5,094 bases of DNA from Acidobacteriota bacterium (GCA_020199975.1 JAIVJP010000409.1:1-5094), one strand, 5' to 3'; positions 1 to 5,094 are shown, counted from the first letter of the stretch. The notes: generated by a model from the sequence alone, not told the origin. A program made the numbers and translations.

Positions 1-511
1 TTTCCGCCACCAAAGGATTAACTGACTGAACATCTTCATTTCCGGGCAGGCTCAGCATGTAATCCATCAGCGCATCAGCAACGCGCGGCACGCTCAGTGT
101 CGAGGTCAGCAGGATTGGAGTTTCGATCTCGCCCAGCTCATTCACCTGGGTAGAGCCCATTAGTTTGCCGAAGCCGTTACCCACAAAGACTGCGCCGGGG
201 ACCCTCTCGCGAAAAAGATTTCCATTATGTGGGAGGATTGCCGTAACCCCGGTGCGGATGTTTTCTTGCCGGATAATAGTGGTATGACCAACCAGCACGC
301 CGGCGACGTCTGTAATCGCGTTTAGCGGACCAGGGGGTAAGACGCCAACTATGATGCCCGCTTCACGCGCGCGCGGCCGCCGGGTATTCTGCGGGCCTGA
401 GCGATTTGCTGATGATCGCACGGTTAACAGCGAGGTCGTTAGGATCGTAACAAGAACAACTCCAGCGGTTAGCAGGGAACGCTTGTTTCTACCGTGAAGT
501 TGGCGATCCAT
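1..511 (-). CDS. P1 family peptidase (DmpA/BapA-type aminopeptidase, MEROPS S58), N-terminal part
   Basis: The frame is open from an ATG at 509-511 to the left edge, giving 170 codons of an incomplete gene. Residues 11-36 form a basic-then-hydrophobic segment, so a signal peptide or membrane anchor is likely. From about residue 45 the protein matches the start of S58 peptidases: RPRAREAGI, then VGVLPPGPLNAITDVAGVLVGH (residues 55-76, split here only for description), then RTGVTAILPH, VFVGNGFGKLMGSTQVNELG and ETPILLTSTLS, ending near LPGNEDVQSVNPLV. Known members are N-terminal-nucleophile aminopeptidases or beta-peptidases that cut themselves into two chains; the Ser nucleophile would lie beyond the window, so activity cannot be judged. 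The start is 6 bp after the stop of the small membrane-protein gene, which suggests one transcript. No strong Shine-Dalgarno is visible, so translational coupling is possible. Family is sure; substrate is unknown. Confidence 0.93.
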   Translation of the reverse strand, partial: MDRQLHGRNKRSLLTAGVVLVTILTTSLLTVRSSANRSGPQNTRRPRAREAGIIVGVLPPGPLNAITDVAGVLVGHTTIIRQENIRTGVTAILPHNGNLFRERVPGAVFVGNGFGKLMGSTQVNELGEIETPILLTSTLSVPRVADALMDYMLSLPGNEDVQSVNPLVAE

Positions 512-517
512 ATCCGA

Positions 518-631
518 CTAATTGGCAATGATGGCAATCAACGCCGGGATAGTCAGCCATAACAATCCCTTTATCAGGAAGAACAGGAATCCCCAGAATC
601 CCAGTCTCTTAATCCAGTTCCTTAGTCTCAT
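518..631 (-). CDS. Small single-span membrane protein, 37 residues, unknown function
   Basis: The ATG at 629-631 begins a 37-residue protein with a basic head (MRLRNWIKR) followed by a single aromatic-rich hydrophobic helix (GFWGFLFFLIKGLLWL, then TIPALIAIIAN) with a Lys in the middle. The frame can be extended to an ATG at 706, but the extra 25 residues are encoded partly by the dispersed repeat at 688-716 and look non-coding, so the internal start is preferred. An AGAG lies about 9 nt upstream of this ATG as a modest ribosome-binding site. The stop is 6 bp before the peptidase start, indicating an operon. The basic-head-plus-helix layout resembles very short membrane proteins I have an impression of seeing in other bacteria, but I cannot name a family. 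Coding status rests on composition and position only. Confidence 0.6.
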   Translation of the reverse strand: MRLRNWIKRLGFWGFLFFLIKGLLWLTIPALIAIIAN

Positions 632-687
632 TTTGACGTACTCTATAACTGCCGTCGGAGCTACACAAAGTCTGTGATTTGTATAAC

Positions 688-716
688 GATCCACGAAACG
701 ATACACGAAATAACAC
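688..716. repeat. Dispersed short repeat (GATCCACGAAA family), copy 1
   Basis: GATCCACGAAACG is followed by ATACACGAAATAACAC, between the 301-residue membrane-protein gene and the small protein gene. The core GATCCACGAAA recurs at 1720-1730, and an inverted near-copy (TTTCGTGGTGTTTAGTGGATCG) lies at 1757-1778. Such CACGAAA-rich intergenic units are non-coding. Nothing else is recognised in the 90-bp gap except a weak ACAAA/TTTGT inverted pair near 664-682. Confidence 0.55.
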
Positions 717-721
717 TAACG

Positions 722-1627
722 TCACTCTGGAACAACGCCTAAAAAGATTTTGCCAACACGCTCCTTCAACGGCTCAATCCAAATACTACCAGTTTCAAGT
801 GGCTTCCCCGACAAGAGCGAACGTAAGAAGATATACATCACCCAGCACTCAACCGCGAAGGGTGGAAAGCCGAGGTACCCCAGCACTGGCATCTCCAAAA
901 TCTTTACACTGCCAAGGTAGGGGACGGTGTAAGTCCACTTTGATAGTGCCCAATAGTTCCAGAATTCCCAGAGAATGCCGCAAATGCCGCCGGCCGAGAG
1001 TAAGGAAAACAATCTACGGCAGTCTCCTTGTTGCAGATCACCAATGATCGAAGGCCAGCCTCGCAGATAATTTATTGGATCCACCAGGAAAATAAATGCT
1101 AGCCAGATGACCGGAGCCAGCCAGGCTGAAAAGAAAACCAGGGGTACGATGGCCCCATTGGCACCCAGGATAATCATCAAATAGAGAGCTGCCCTTGAGA
1201 GATACAGCGGACGAAAGCGACTAAGTTTCTTAAAGAGGGTTACTCTTAACAGCTGAGCTGTCAGAAACATCGCCGGAAATATCGTTGCGAAGGCCCAGTC
1301 GTATCCTAAGCGGCGAAGGTAAGGATTAGGTTCGAGATTGTGGTAGTGCCACCAAAGCTCGAGATCAGATCGCCAGAAGCGTGGCGCGTTGTAAAACTCG
1401 AATAGCCACCAACAGGCGATCGAGACAATGATGATAATGGGAAACTCAATTCTGTCGGTAGTCAGCAGTGAGCGGCCCCTCACTCTGAAGACGAGAGCGT
1501 CGCTGAAGAGTATGTAGCCGGTCCAGACAATTGGCGTGAACCAACGGCCAGCAAACTGGTTGCCGGCGAAAAGAAGCGCTTCGGCGACGAAGATTATTGC
1601 CAACCCGATGTAGCCGTAGAGTTTCAT
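722..1627 (-). CDS. Polytopic integral membrane protein, unknown function, internally duplicated
   Basis: The product has 301 residues with about eight hydrophobic segments (roughly 4-24, 31-47, 61-78, 109-128, 144-166, 167-184, 205-227, 252-270), so it sits in the cytoplasmic membrane. Conserved-looking motifs are WWLFEFYN (73-80) with HYHNLEPNPY, and later WEFWNYWALSKWTY (220-233) with EMPVLGYLGFPPFAVE (245-260). The two halves resemble each other: a D-x6/7-RG-x-x-S stretch (D43/R50-G51/S53 and D183/R189-G190/S193) precedes a helix ending in a W-x-EF-x-N motif (E77 and E221). This points to an old tandem duplication. Glu, Trp, Tyr and His residues are placed at membrane borders, which would fit a membrane-bound enzyme as well as a transporter; I do not recognise a named family. 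The ATG at 1625-1627 is the first in frame, with only a weak GAAG upstream. The repeat at 1641 begins 13 bp upstream of the start, so any promoter lies in or beyond that repeat. Confidence 0.85.
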   Translation of the reverse strand: MKLYGYIGLAIIFVAEALLFAGNQFAGRWFTPIVWTGYILFSDALVFRVRGRSLLTTDRIEFPIIIIVSIACWWLFEFYNAPRFWRSDLELWWHYHNLEPNPYLRRLGYDWAFATIFPAMFLTAQLLRVTLFKKLSRFRPLYLSRAALYLMIILGANGAIVPLVFFSAWLAPVIWLAFIFLVDPINYLRGWPSIIGDLQQGDCRRLFSLLSAGGICGILWEFWNYWALSKWTYTVPYLGSVKILEMPVLGYLGFPPFAVECWVMYIFLRSLLSGKPLETGSIWIEPLKERVGKIFLGVVPE

Positions 1628-1640
1628 TCGTGGCTTCAGT

Positions 1641-1939
1641 CACTAATCCGCAGATTACGCCGATTACACAGACCAGCAAGTGGTGTCATAATTTGAGAGT
1701 TAGCTTGGTGGCAACATTCGATCCACGAAAGCACAGAACAAAATTTGTCAGTGATGTTTCGTGGTGTTTAGTGGATCGTGCCTACCTCAAGGACGGGCAG
1801 GGGAAAATGAATTGAACCCTGCCGATCAGCAAGACTGCCAAATGATCAAGACTCCCACGTGGTACTTAAATTTATTGTGGTCTGCTGGATTTGTGTAATC
1901 TGCGGATAAAAGGTAATCGGCGTAATCTGCGGATTAGTG
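1641..1939. repeat. Repeat-bounded intergenic block with perfect 27-bp terminal inverted repeats
   Basis: CACTAATCCGCAGATTACGC plus CGATTAC (1641-1667) is the exact reverse complement of 1913-1939. The unit ATCCGCAGATTAC (1646-1658) appears inverted twice on the right, at 1895-1907 and 1922-1934, 27 bp apart. No transposase and no clear target-site duplication flank the block. It contains a second hairpin (1719-1778) and no credible gene. It may be a MITE-like element or a cluster of dispersed intergenic repeats of the AATCTGCGGAT type. The whole gap 1628-1962 between genes holds nothing else that I can support. Confidence 0.75.
1719..1778. repeat. Imperfect hairpin of the GATCCACGAAA repeat family
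   Basis: CGATCCAC (1719-1726) pairs exactly with GTGGATCG (1771-1778), and the pairing continues imperfectly inward (GAAAGCACAGAAC against GTTTCGTGGTGTTTA). The outer arms are copies of the sequence also present at 688-716. It sits in the middle of the 27-bp inverted-repeat block, so the two repeat families are nested. Confidence 0.55.
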
Positions 1940-1962
1940 CAAGAACACGCGCTGCGGGATAC

Positions 1963-2118
1963 TCATTCGCTCGCAGCACTAGCACTGGCCGCTTTCGGTT
2001 CCACCGGAAGGTTCGCCGCTTGCCACGCATTCCAGCCGCCAGTTAGCGCCCTCGCTTTTGACCAACCCGCTCTTCGAAGTTCCTGCGCCACACGGGCGCT
2101 GGTCGCTTCGTTTGGTCA
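1963..2118 (-). other. In-frame continuation of the rhodanese domain beyond a TGA codon (candidate selenocysteine readthrough or nonsense-split tail)
   Basis: After the TGA at 2116-2118 the antiporter frame stays open for 50 codons to a TGA at 1963-1965. The encoded tail starts PNEATSARVAQELRRAG, continues WSKARALTGGWNAWQAANLP and ends VEPKAASASAASE. This is the second half of a rhodanese domain, with the usual ...AT-S-A-R-x-A...L...G, then L-x-GG-W-x-A-W-x-x-x-x-x-PVE. The TGA falls at residue 492, immediately after AYCA, where relatives carry Cys in Y-C-x-C-P-N-E. Joined through the TGA the protein is 542 residues. Seen directly: the open frame and the domain match. Inferred: the TGA is read as selenocysteine, or is a recent Cys-to-stop change (TGC/TGT to TGA) or a sequence error. 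An independent start for the tail is unlikely, since it would be half a domain. Confidence 0.85.
2082..2102 (-). promoter_or_regulatory. Candidate bacterial SECIS-like stem-loop downstream of the in-frame TGA
   Basis: In the mRNA sense, GCGCC (2099-2095) pairs with GGCGC (2089-2085) around a five-base loop CGUGU. Below this an A.A mismatch is followed by two more C-G pairs, reaching 2102 and 2082. The stem base starts 13 nt after the TGA and the loop starts 21 nt after it. Bacterial SECIS elements are expected just downstream of UGA, with G and often U at the start of the apical loop; here G-U occupies loop positions two and three. The sequence also encodes the conserved TSARVAQE segment, so the hairpin could be coincidental. 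Confidence 0.35.
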
Positions 2119-3591
2119 AGCACAGTAGGCGATGAGCCACGCGTCCTTTGGGAGATTTAGCTCCCTCGCTTGCTGGACTACATGCTCGGGTGGCAAACGA
2201 ACTGCACCCTTCACTTGCAAGTCGCTGGTTTCCAAGCTCCGCTCGGTTCGTACATCAAGGATAACAACAGGCTCGTCTGATTGCTGCAAGCGGAGCACTT
2301 CATCGATAGAGTTTCGCTCCGAACTATTTTCGTCGTCATGGTTGGCGCCATCGGAACTTCGGTCGTCAACTCTGAAAGCTTCCCTACGACCGCCGCCTTC
2401 GCCGTCGAACGTCGGGTGGATTTGTATTAACCCTGCCCCATCCGGGCCGGTCTTGTCGGAATCGATTGGAGCCTTTGCCGATGCGCCAATGTCGCGCGCA
2501 ACGTCTGCGGCCCGGGATTCCTCCTGCGCCCGTCGCCGCGCCGCGCGAGCAAGTAGCATCGGTGAGCCGCCGTGCAGCACCACCGAAATCAGGACTACCA
2601 GGCAGCAGATCGCAAACATTCGCTCCGTCCCAGGTATCCCAGCGAATACTGGAAGCGAGATCAGCAGCAGTGAACTAAGTCCGCGTGGACCGAACCACGC
2701 AATTAGCAGCTGGCCACGCGTATCGACTCTGGATCGATACAGTGACAGCAGGTAAACAGGTGGCCGGATCAGTATGATAAGGGCGGCGAAGAGCAGAGTT
2801 GCGCCGGTGATTACAGTAAAACCGCTCCAGATAAGAGAACTGCCGAAGAGTACGAAAGTAAAGAGCAGCATCATCTCGGCAGTGACACCACCGTACTCAA
2901 GAAAACAGTCGCAGAGTTCCACGTCGAGCGCGGCGATGGTTAAGCCCGCCGCGAACGCTGCCAGAAAGCCGCTGCCATGCACTGCCTCAGCGGCTGCAAA
3001 AGCGGAGAACGCCACACCCAGCGAATAGAGCGATTCATAGTCGCGTCTGACTCCAATGCGCTTGCGGATCAGATCTAATGCAGCTACGGCCACCAATCCC
3101 ACGGCGACGCCGGCTCCTGGCCCAAGAATGAATAGGTTAAGACCAAGCTTCGCCCACGCTGCTGCATCAGCCGGAGCTTGTTGTCCCATGAACGCCATGG
3201 CTACTAGGACAACCGGCAACAATACGACGTCATTTAATCCACTCTCCAATTGCAATCCACCAAGAGCAGCGGAGAGCAGCGTCCCGGGGCCCAGGACTCT
3301 CACCGCGAGGGTTGCGTGACGTTTAACTTCCGAGATGTTGAGAGCGACAGCGTCAGTGAAGAGGACAAGCGTCAGACTGAGGGTGGCAACTACGCGCAGG
3401 GTCTGAGATTCAAGCGTGACGTTGATGACCGCGAGCCCCGCGGGACCCAGGGCCGCACCGATGGCCAGGAATACGGCTACTTGAGGTAGTCCGCTTCTTT
3501 CAATTAGTCCCGAAAGAAGCGCCGACACCACAATGACGAGCCCGATCATCGCCAGAGCTGCTACGAAAGCCTCGGCACTGAACCCGGTCAT
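2116..3591 (-). CDS. CPA1/NhaP-type cation:proton antiporter with C-terminal rhodanese domain (frame stops at TGA inside the rhodanese)
   Basis: To the first stop the product is 491 residues. Residues 1-345 are a multi-span monovalent cation/H+ exchanger: GLPQVAVFLAIGAALGP (34-50), LVLFTDAVALN (75-85), ESGLND (116-121, the acidic ion-binding N-D pair), HGSGFLAAFAAGL (205-217) and WFGPRGLSSLLL (299-310, with the conserved Arg). A charged, probably disordered linker (about 350-425) leads to a rhodanese domain from about 428: VVILDVRTE, then KGAVRLPPEH, then AYCA with C490 as presumed persulfide-forming Cys. The frame ends there at a TGA but continues with the rest of the domain (see 1963-2118). 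A second oddity is that GPGTLLSAAL (101-110) joins directly to GGLQLESGLND; family members normally have a further helix with a TDP motif between them, so about 40-50 residues seem missing. The start ATG has a good AGAGG 8 nt upstream. The fusion suggests ion exchange linked to sulfur or redox state. Transport activity is doubtful if the deletion is real. Confidence 0.9.
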   Translation of the reverse strand: MTGFSAEAFVAALAMIGLVIVVSALLSGLIERSGLPQVAVFLAIGAALGPAGLAVINVTLESQTLRVVATLSLTLVLFTDAVALNISEVKRHATLAVRVLGPGTLLSAALGGLQLESGLNDVVLLPVVLVAMAFMGQQAPADAAAWAKLGLNLFILGPGAGVAVGLVAVAALDLIRKRIGVRRDYESLYSLGVAFSAFAAAEAVHGSGFLAAFAAGLTIAALDVELCDCFLEYGGVTAEMMLLFTFVLFGSSLIWSGFTVITGATLLFAALIILIRPPVYLLSLYRSRVDTRGQLLIAWFGPRGLSSLLLISLPVFAGIPGTERMFAICCLVVLISVVLHGGSPMLLARAARRRAQEESRAADVARDIGASAKAPIDSDKTGPDGAGLIQIHPTFDGEGGGRREAFRVDDRSSDGANHDDENSSERNSIDEVLRLQQSDEPVVILDVRTERSLETSDLQVKGAVRLPPEHVVQQARELNLPKDAWLIAYCA

Positions 3592-3599
3592 CTCAATAA

Positions 3600-3604
3600 C
3601 CTCT
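3600..3604 (-). promoter_or_regulatory. Ribosome-binding site of the antiporter gene
   Basis: AGAGG on the minus strand lies 8 nt upstream of the ATG at 3589-3591. This clear Shine-Dalgarno supports the chosen start and shows the gene is, or recently was, translated. Confidence 0.7.
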
Positions 3605-3723
3605 AACCGATAGATACGAAGAAGCGCGAACTGATGTTATGTTGAATTGGGATTTTTGCCCAGAAGCATTGGTTATGAAGTATCGGTTCAGTTTCGGCAT
3701 AAGCAGTCTGAGGCAGACATGCG

Positions 3724-3895
3724 GTCATTGCTACGGCTTCGCCGCCCGATGTGAGGAAGCGGCTACGCCCTTCCGCCAAAGTTGTTCTTTTGATTTGGGC
3801 TCCGCCCGCGGGGGCATAGCCCGAAGAAATCAAAAGTGAGCTAACGGCGGGGCAAAGCCGCGCCTCATATCAGGCGGCATAGCCGTAGCGACGAC
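3724..3895. repeat. Large imperfect palindrome with six GGC-N3-GCC modules (MITE-like or structured element)
   Basis: The left arm GCTACGGCTTCGCCGCCCGA with TGTGAGG (3730-3756) matches the reverse complement of the right arm (3863-3889), which reads GCTACGGCTATGCCGCCTGA then TATGAGG. Near the centre CTTTTGATTT (3787-3796) pairs exactly with AAATCAAAAG (3827-3836), and GGGCT (3797-3801) with AGCCC (3818-3822). Pairing persists with small mismatches over nearly the whole element. Six small GGC-N3-GCC palindromes lie at 3735, 3761, 3798, 3813, 3851 and 3876, arranged symmetrically. No transposase or real gene is inside; short frames here are by-products of the repeat. It occupies the gap between the divergent antiporter and amidohydrolase genes. 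A transcript from either strand would fold into a long hairpin. Confidence 0.8.
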
Positions 3896-3932
3896 GGGAG
3901 ACCTATTTCTCCTCGCCAACTGCGGAATTGAA

Positions 3933-3949
3933 CCAGTAGTCACTACCGG
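3933..3949. promoter_or_regulatory. Near-perfect 17-bp palindrome upstream of the amidohydrolase (candidate operator)
   Basis: CCAGTAGT-C-ACTACCGG has 7 of 8 matching half-site positions around a central C and ends 31 bp before the amidohydrolase ATG. Position and symmetry fit a dimeric repressor site, or a small 5'-UTR hairpin. No regulator gene is in the window, so this is only a candidate. Confidence 0.3.
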
Positions 3950-3966
3950 CCAGGGTTTAAGTTTGT

Positions 3967-3970
3967 AGGA
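3967..3970 (+). promoter_or_regulatory. Probable ribosome-binding site of the amidohydrolase gene
   Basis: AGGA lies 10 nt before the ATG at 3981, and an in-frame TAG at 3966-3968 overlaps it, so no upstream in-frame start is possible. Together they fix 3981 as the most likely start. The rest of the 3605-3723 and 3896-3980 gap shows no further gene. Confidence 0.5.
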
Positions 3971-3980
3971 ACAGATTCTT

Positions 3981-5094
3981 ATGGAACGCGGCGCACCACA
4001 CGGCGCGAAATCTAGCAAGAACAGAACACCACGTGCCCGCGCGTCGGTGGGCTTGCGCAACAACGTGATCCCAAGTGTTCTTGGATTCGCGATTCTTCTA
4101 TCTGTGAGCTACCCGACGAACGGTCAAACACGCTCCGCGCCGGACGGCCAACTCGTTCTGACTGGCGGTACGATCTACGTTAGTCCTACGGAAGATCCGA
4201 TCACGAACGGTGTTGTGGTTATCCGCAATGGCAAGATCGCTGCGGTCGGCCGCTGGGGATCCGTTCGGGTTCCCAACGGCGTTGCAAGAGTGGATTGCTC
4301 CGGACTCACGGTTGCCGCCGGATTCTGGAACAGTCACGTTCACTTCTCGAAACAAAAATGGGCGGACGCCGCGAACATTCCGGTACCCGAACTCGCCGGC
4401 CATCTTCAAGCCATGCTCACGCGATACGGCTTCACGAGCGTGTTCGATCTCGGGTCGCCCTGGGAAAACACACGGCGGGTCCGCGAGCGTATCGAGTCCG
4501 GCGAGATCCCAGGTCCGAGAATCCGCTCGACTGGCGAAATGCTGCTCGGCTTCTCAGTACCCGAGGAAATCCTGAGAGCTTCCGGGATTATGCGGGTCAC
4601 ACCAGAGCCCGTGGTGATGAATGCCGTGGAAGCCCTTGCAGCTTCAAAGAAGCGCCTCGATGCAGGGACGGATGGCCTGAAGATATACGCGGCCTCACCG
4701 TTTTCGCCGTTCGCCACTTTTTCGGGCGAAGTAATTCGAGCCGCCGTCAACGAAGCTCATCGCAGGAACAAGCCAGTCTTCGCCCATCCGCACAACCGCG
4801 ACGGTTTACTCGTGGCCGTGGCAGGCGGCGTGGACGTAATCGCTCACACCACTCCTCCATCCGGTCCATGGGACGAGACTGTTTTAGCAGCAATGCGGGA
4901 GGCGAAAGTTGCCCTCATACCTACTTTGAAAGTGTGGACATACTTGCTTCGCGACCGCGCTTCCTTGCGCGATCTGTGGACCAAGACCAATATCGGACAA
5001 TTGCGAGCATGGCTTGCATCGGGAGGCGTGGTCTTGTTTGGCACCGATGTCGATGCTGGCATGGATGACTACGATCCGGGGGACGAGTATGCCC
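3981..5094 (+). CDS. Secreted metal-dependent amidohydrolase (imidazolonepropionase-like), 3' end outside the window
   Basis: The frame is open from the ATG at 3981 to the right edge (371 codons). A long basic N-terminus and a hydrophobic stretch (about 29-44) followed by PTNGQT suggest export. Residues 58-113 form the small beta-sandwich typical of the superfamily (LVLTGGTIYVSP, NGVVVIRNGKIAAVG, VDCSGLTVAAGFWN). The binuclear metal-site ligands of the TIM barrel are all present: HVH (H119, H121), the Lys that is usually carboxylated in GLKIY (K234), H269 in FAHPHN, H289 in IAHTT, and D356 in FGTD. The domain therefore looks catalytically intact. Members hydrolyse C-N bonds in cyclic amides, imides or peptides; the actual substrate cannot be read from sequence. 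The gene is divergent from the antiporter and downstream of a palindromic candidate operator. The end and stop codon are beyond the window. Confidence 0.93.
   Translation, partial: MERGAPHGAKSSKNRTPRARASVGLRNNVIPSVLGFAILLSVSYPTNGQTRSAPDGQLVLTGGTIYVSPTEDPITNGVVVIRNGKIAAVGRWGSVRVPNGVARVDCSGLTVAAGFWNSHVHFSKQKWADAANIPVPELAGHLQAMLTRYGFTSVFDLGSPWENTRRVRERIESGEIPGPRIRSTGEMLLGFSVPEEILRASGIMRVTPEPVVMNAVEALAASKKRLDAGTDGLKIYAASPFSPFATFSGEVIRAAVNEAHRRNKPVFAHPHNRDGLLVAVAGGVDVIAHTTPPSGPWDETVLAAMREAKVALIPTLKVWTYLLRDRASLRDLWTKTNIGQLRAWLASGGVVLFGTDVDAGMDDYDPGDEYA

Noticed and set aside
632..706. Longer start at 706 for the small membrane protein
   Set aside because: The added residues are partly encoded by the dispersed repeat at 688-716, while the internal ATG at 631 gives a compact membrane protein with an AGAG upstream.
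1641..1939. CRISPR array
   Set aside because: Only three 13-bp units in mixed orientation, without regular spacers or cas genes.
2116..2118. Genetic code with TGA as Trp
   Set aside because: TGG is used for Trp throughout, TGA ends the 301-residue gene normally, and the residue expected at this site is Cys, not Trp.
1937..2128. Plus-strand 63-codon frame in the apparent gap after the antiporter stop
   Set aside because: It is the complement of the rhodanese tail, which explains this DNA far better.
2132..2755. Plus-strand open frame of 207 codons opposite the antiporter-rhodanese gene
   Set aside because: Ser/Arg-rich composition without domain signals; it is antisense to strongly family-like protein sequence.
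3603..3839. Short frames on both strands around 3603-3839
   Set aside because: They lie largely in the palindromic element and have no start context or protein-like composition.
3922..3940. tRNA T-arm-like string GGTTCAATTCC on the minus strand
   Set aside because: The flanking bases do not form a proper five-pair T stem and no acceptor, D or anticodon arms could be found.
3928..3965. Promoter-like TTGAAC and TAAGTTTG (Bacteroidota -7-like) before the amidohydrolase
   Set aside because: The spacing between the boxes is too long for a normal promoter and the rest of the window does not suggest Bacteroidota.
4295..5068. Plus-strand open frame of 257 codons overlapping the amidohydrolase
   Set aside because: Arg/Ser-rich translation with no family likeness; the overlapping frame carries all amidohydrolase metal ligands.

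Overview
The window reads as bacterial chromosomal DNA of balanced base composition. The gene content is a P1-family (DmpA/BapA-type) peptidase with an N-terminal signal or anchor, a secreted imidazolonepropionase-like amidohydrolase, and a CPA1 antiporter carrying a C-terminal rhodanese domain. Together with short palindromic repeats between genes, this suggests a soil bacterium of the Acidobacteriota type. That placement rests on gene style from memory, not on a marker gene.

Layout from left to right. A minus-strand peptidase gene runs off the left edge (1-511). Six bases before its start ends a tiny minus-strand gene for a 37-residue membrane protein (518-631). A short dispersed repeat lies at 688-716. 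Next, on the minus strand, is a 301-residue polytopic membrane protein of unknown function whose two halves resemble each other (722-1627). Positions 1628-1962 hold repeats only, bounded by a perfect 27-bp inverted repeat (1641-1667 / 1913-1939). A minus-strand cation:proton antiporter with a rhodanese tail follows (2116-3591 to the first stop, 1963-3591 if that stop is read through). The divergent intergenic stretch 3592-3980 is dominated by an imperfect palindrome of about 170 bp (3724-3895). A secreted metal-dependent amidohydrolase on the plus strand (3981 onward) runs off the right edge.

The most interesting point is the antiporter gene. Its reading frame stops at a TGA (2116-2118) in the middle of the rhodanese active-site loop. 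The same frame then continues for 50 more codons that encode the rest of a textbook rhodanese domain. The TGA sits where related proteins have the second Cys of a C-x-C-P-N-E motif, and a GC-rich stem-loop with a G-U-containing loop begins 13 nt downstream. This is what a selenocysteine codon with a bacterial SECIS element would look like. Against that, the same gene appears to lack about 40-50 residues in its transport core, including the TDP-motif helix, so a decaying gene with a recent nonsense mutation is a serious alternative. Only homologue comparison and a genome search for selA/selB/selC can decide.

The genes do not form one obvious pathway. The small protein and the peptidase are probably co-transcribed. 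The antiporter and the amidohydrolase diverge from a shared intergenic region.
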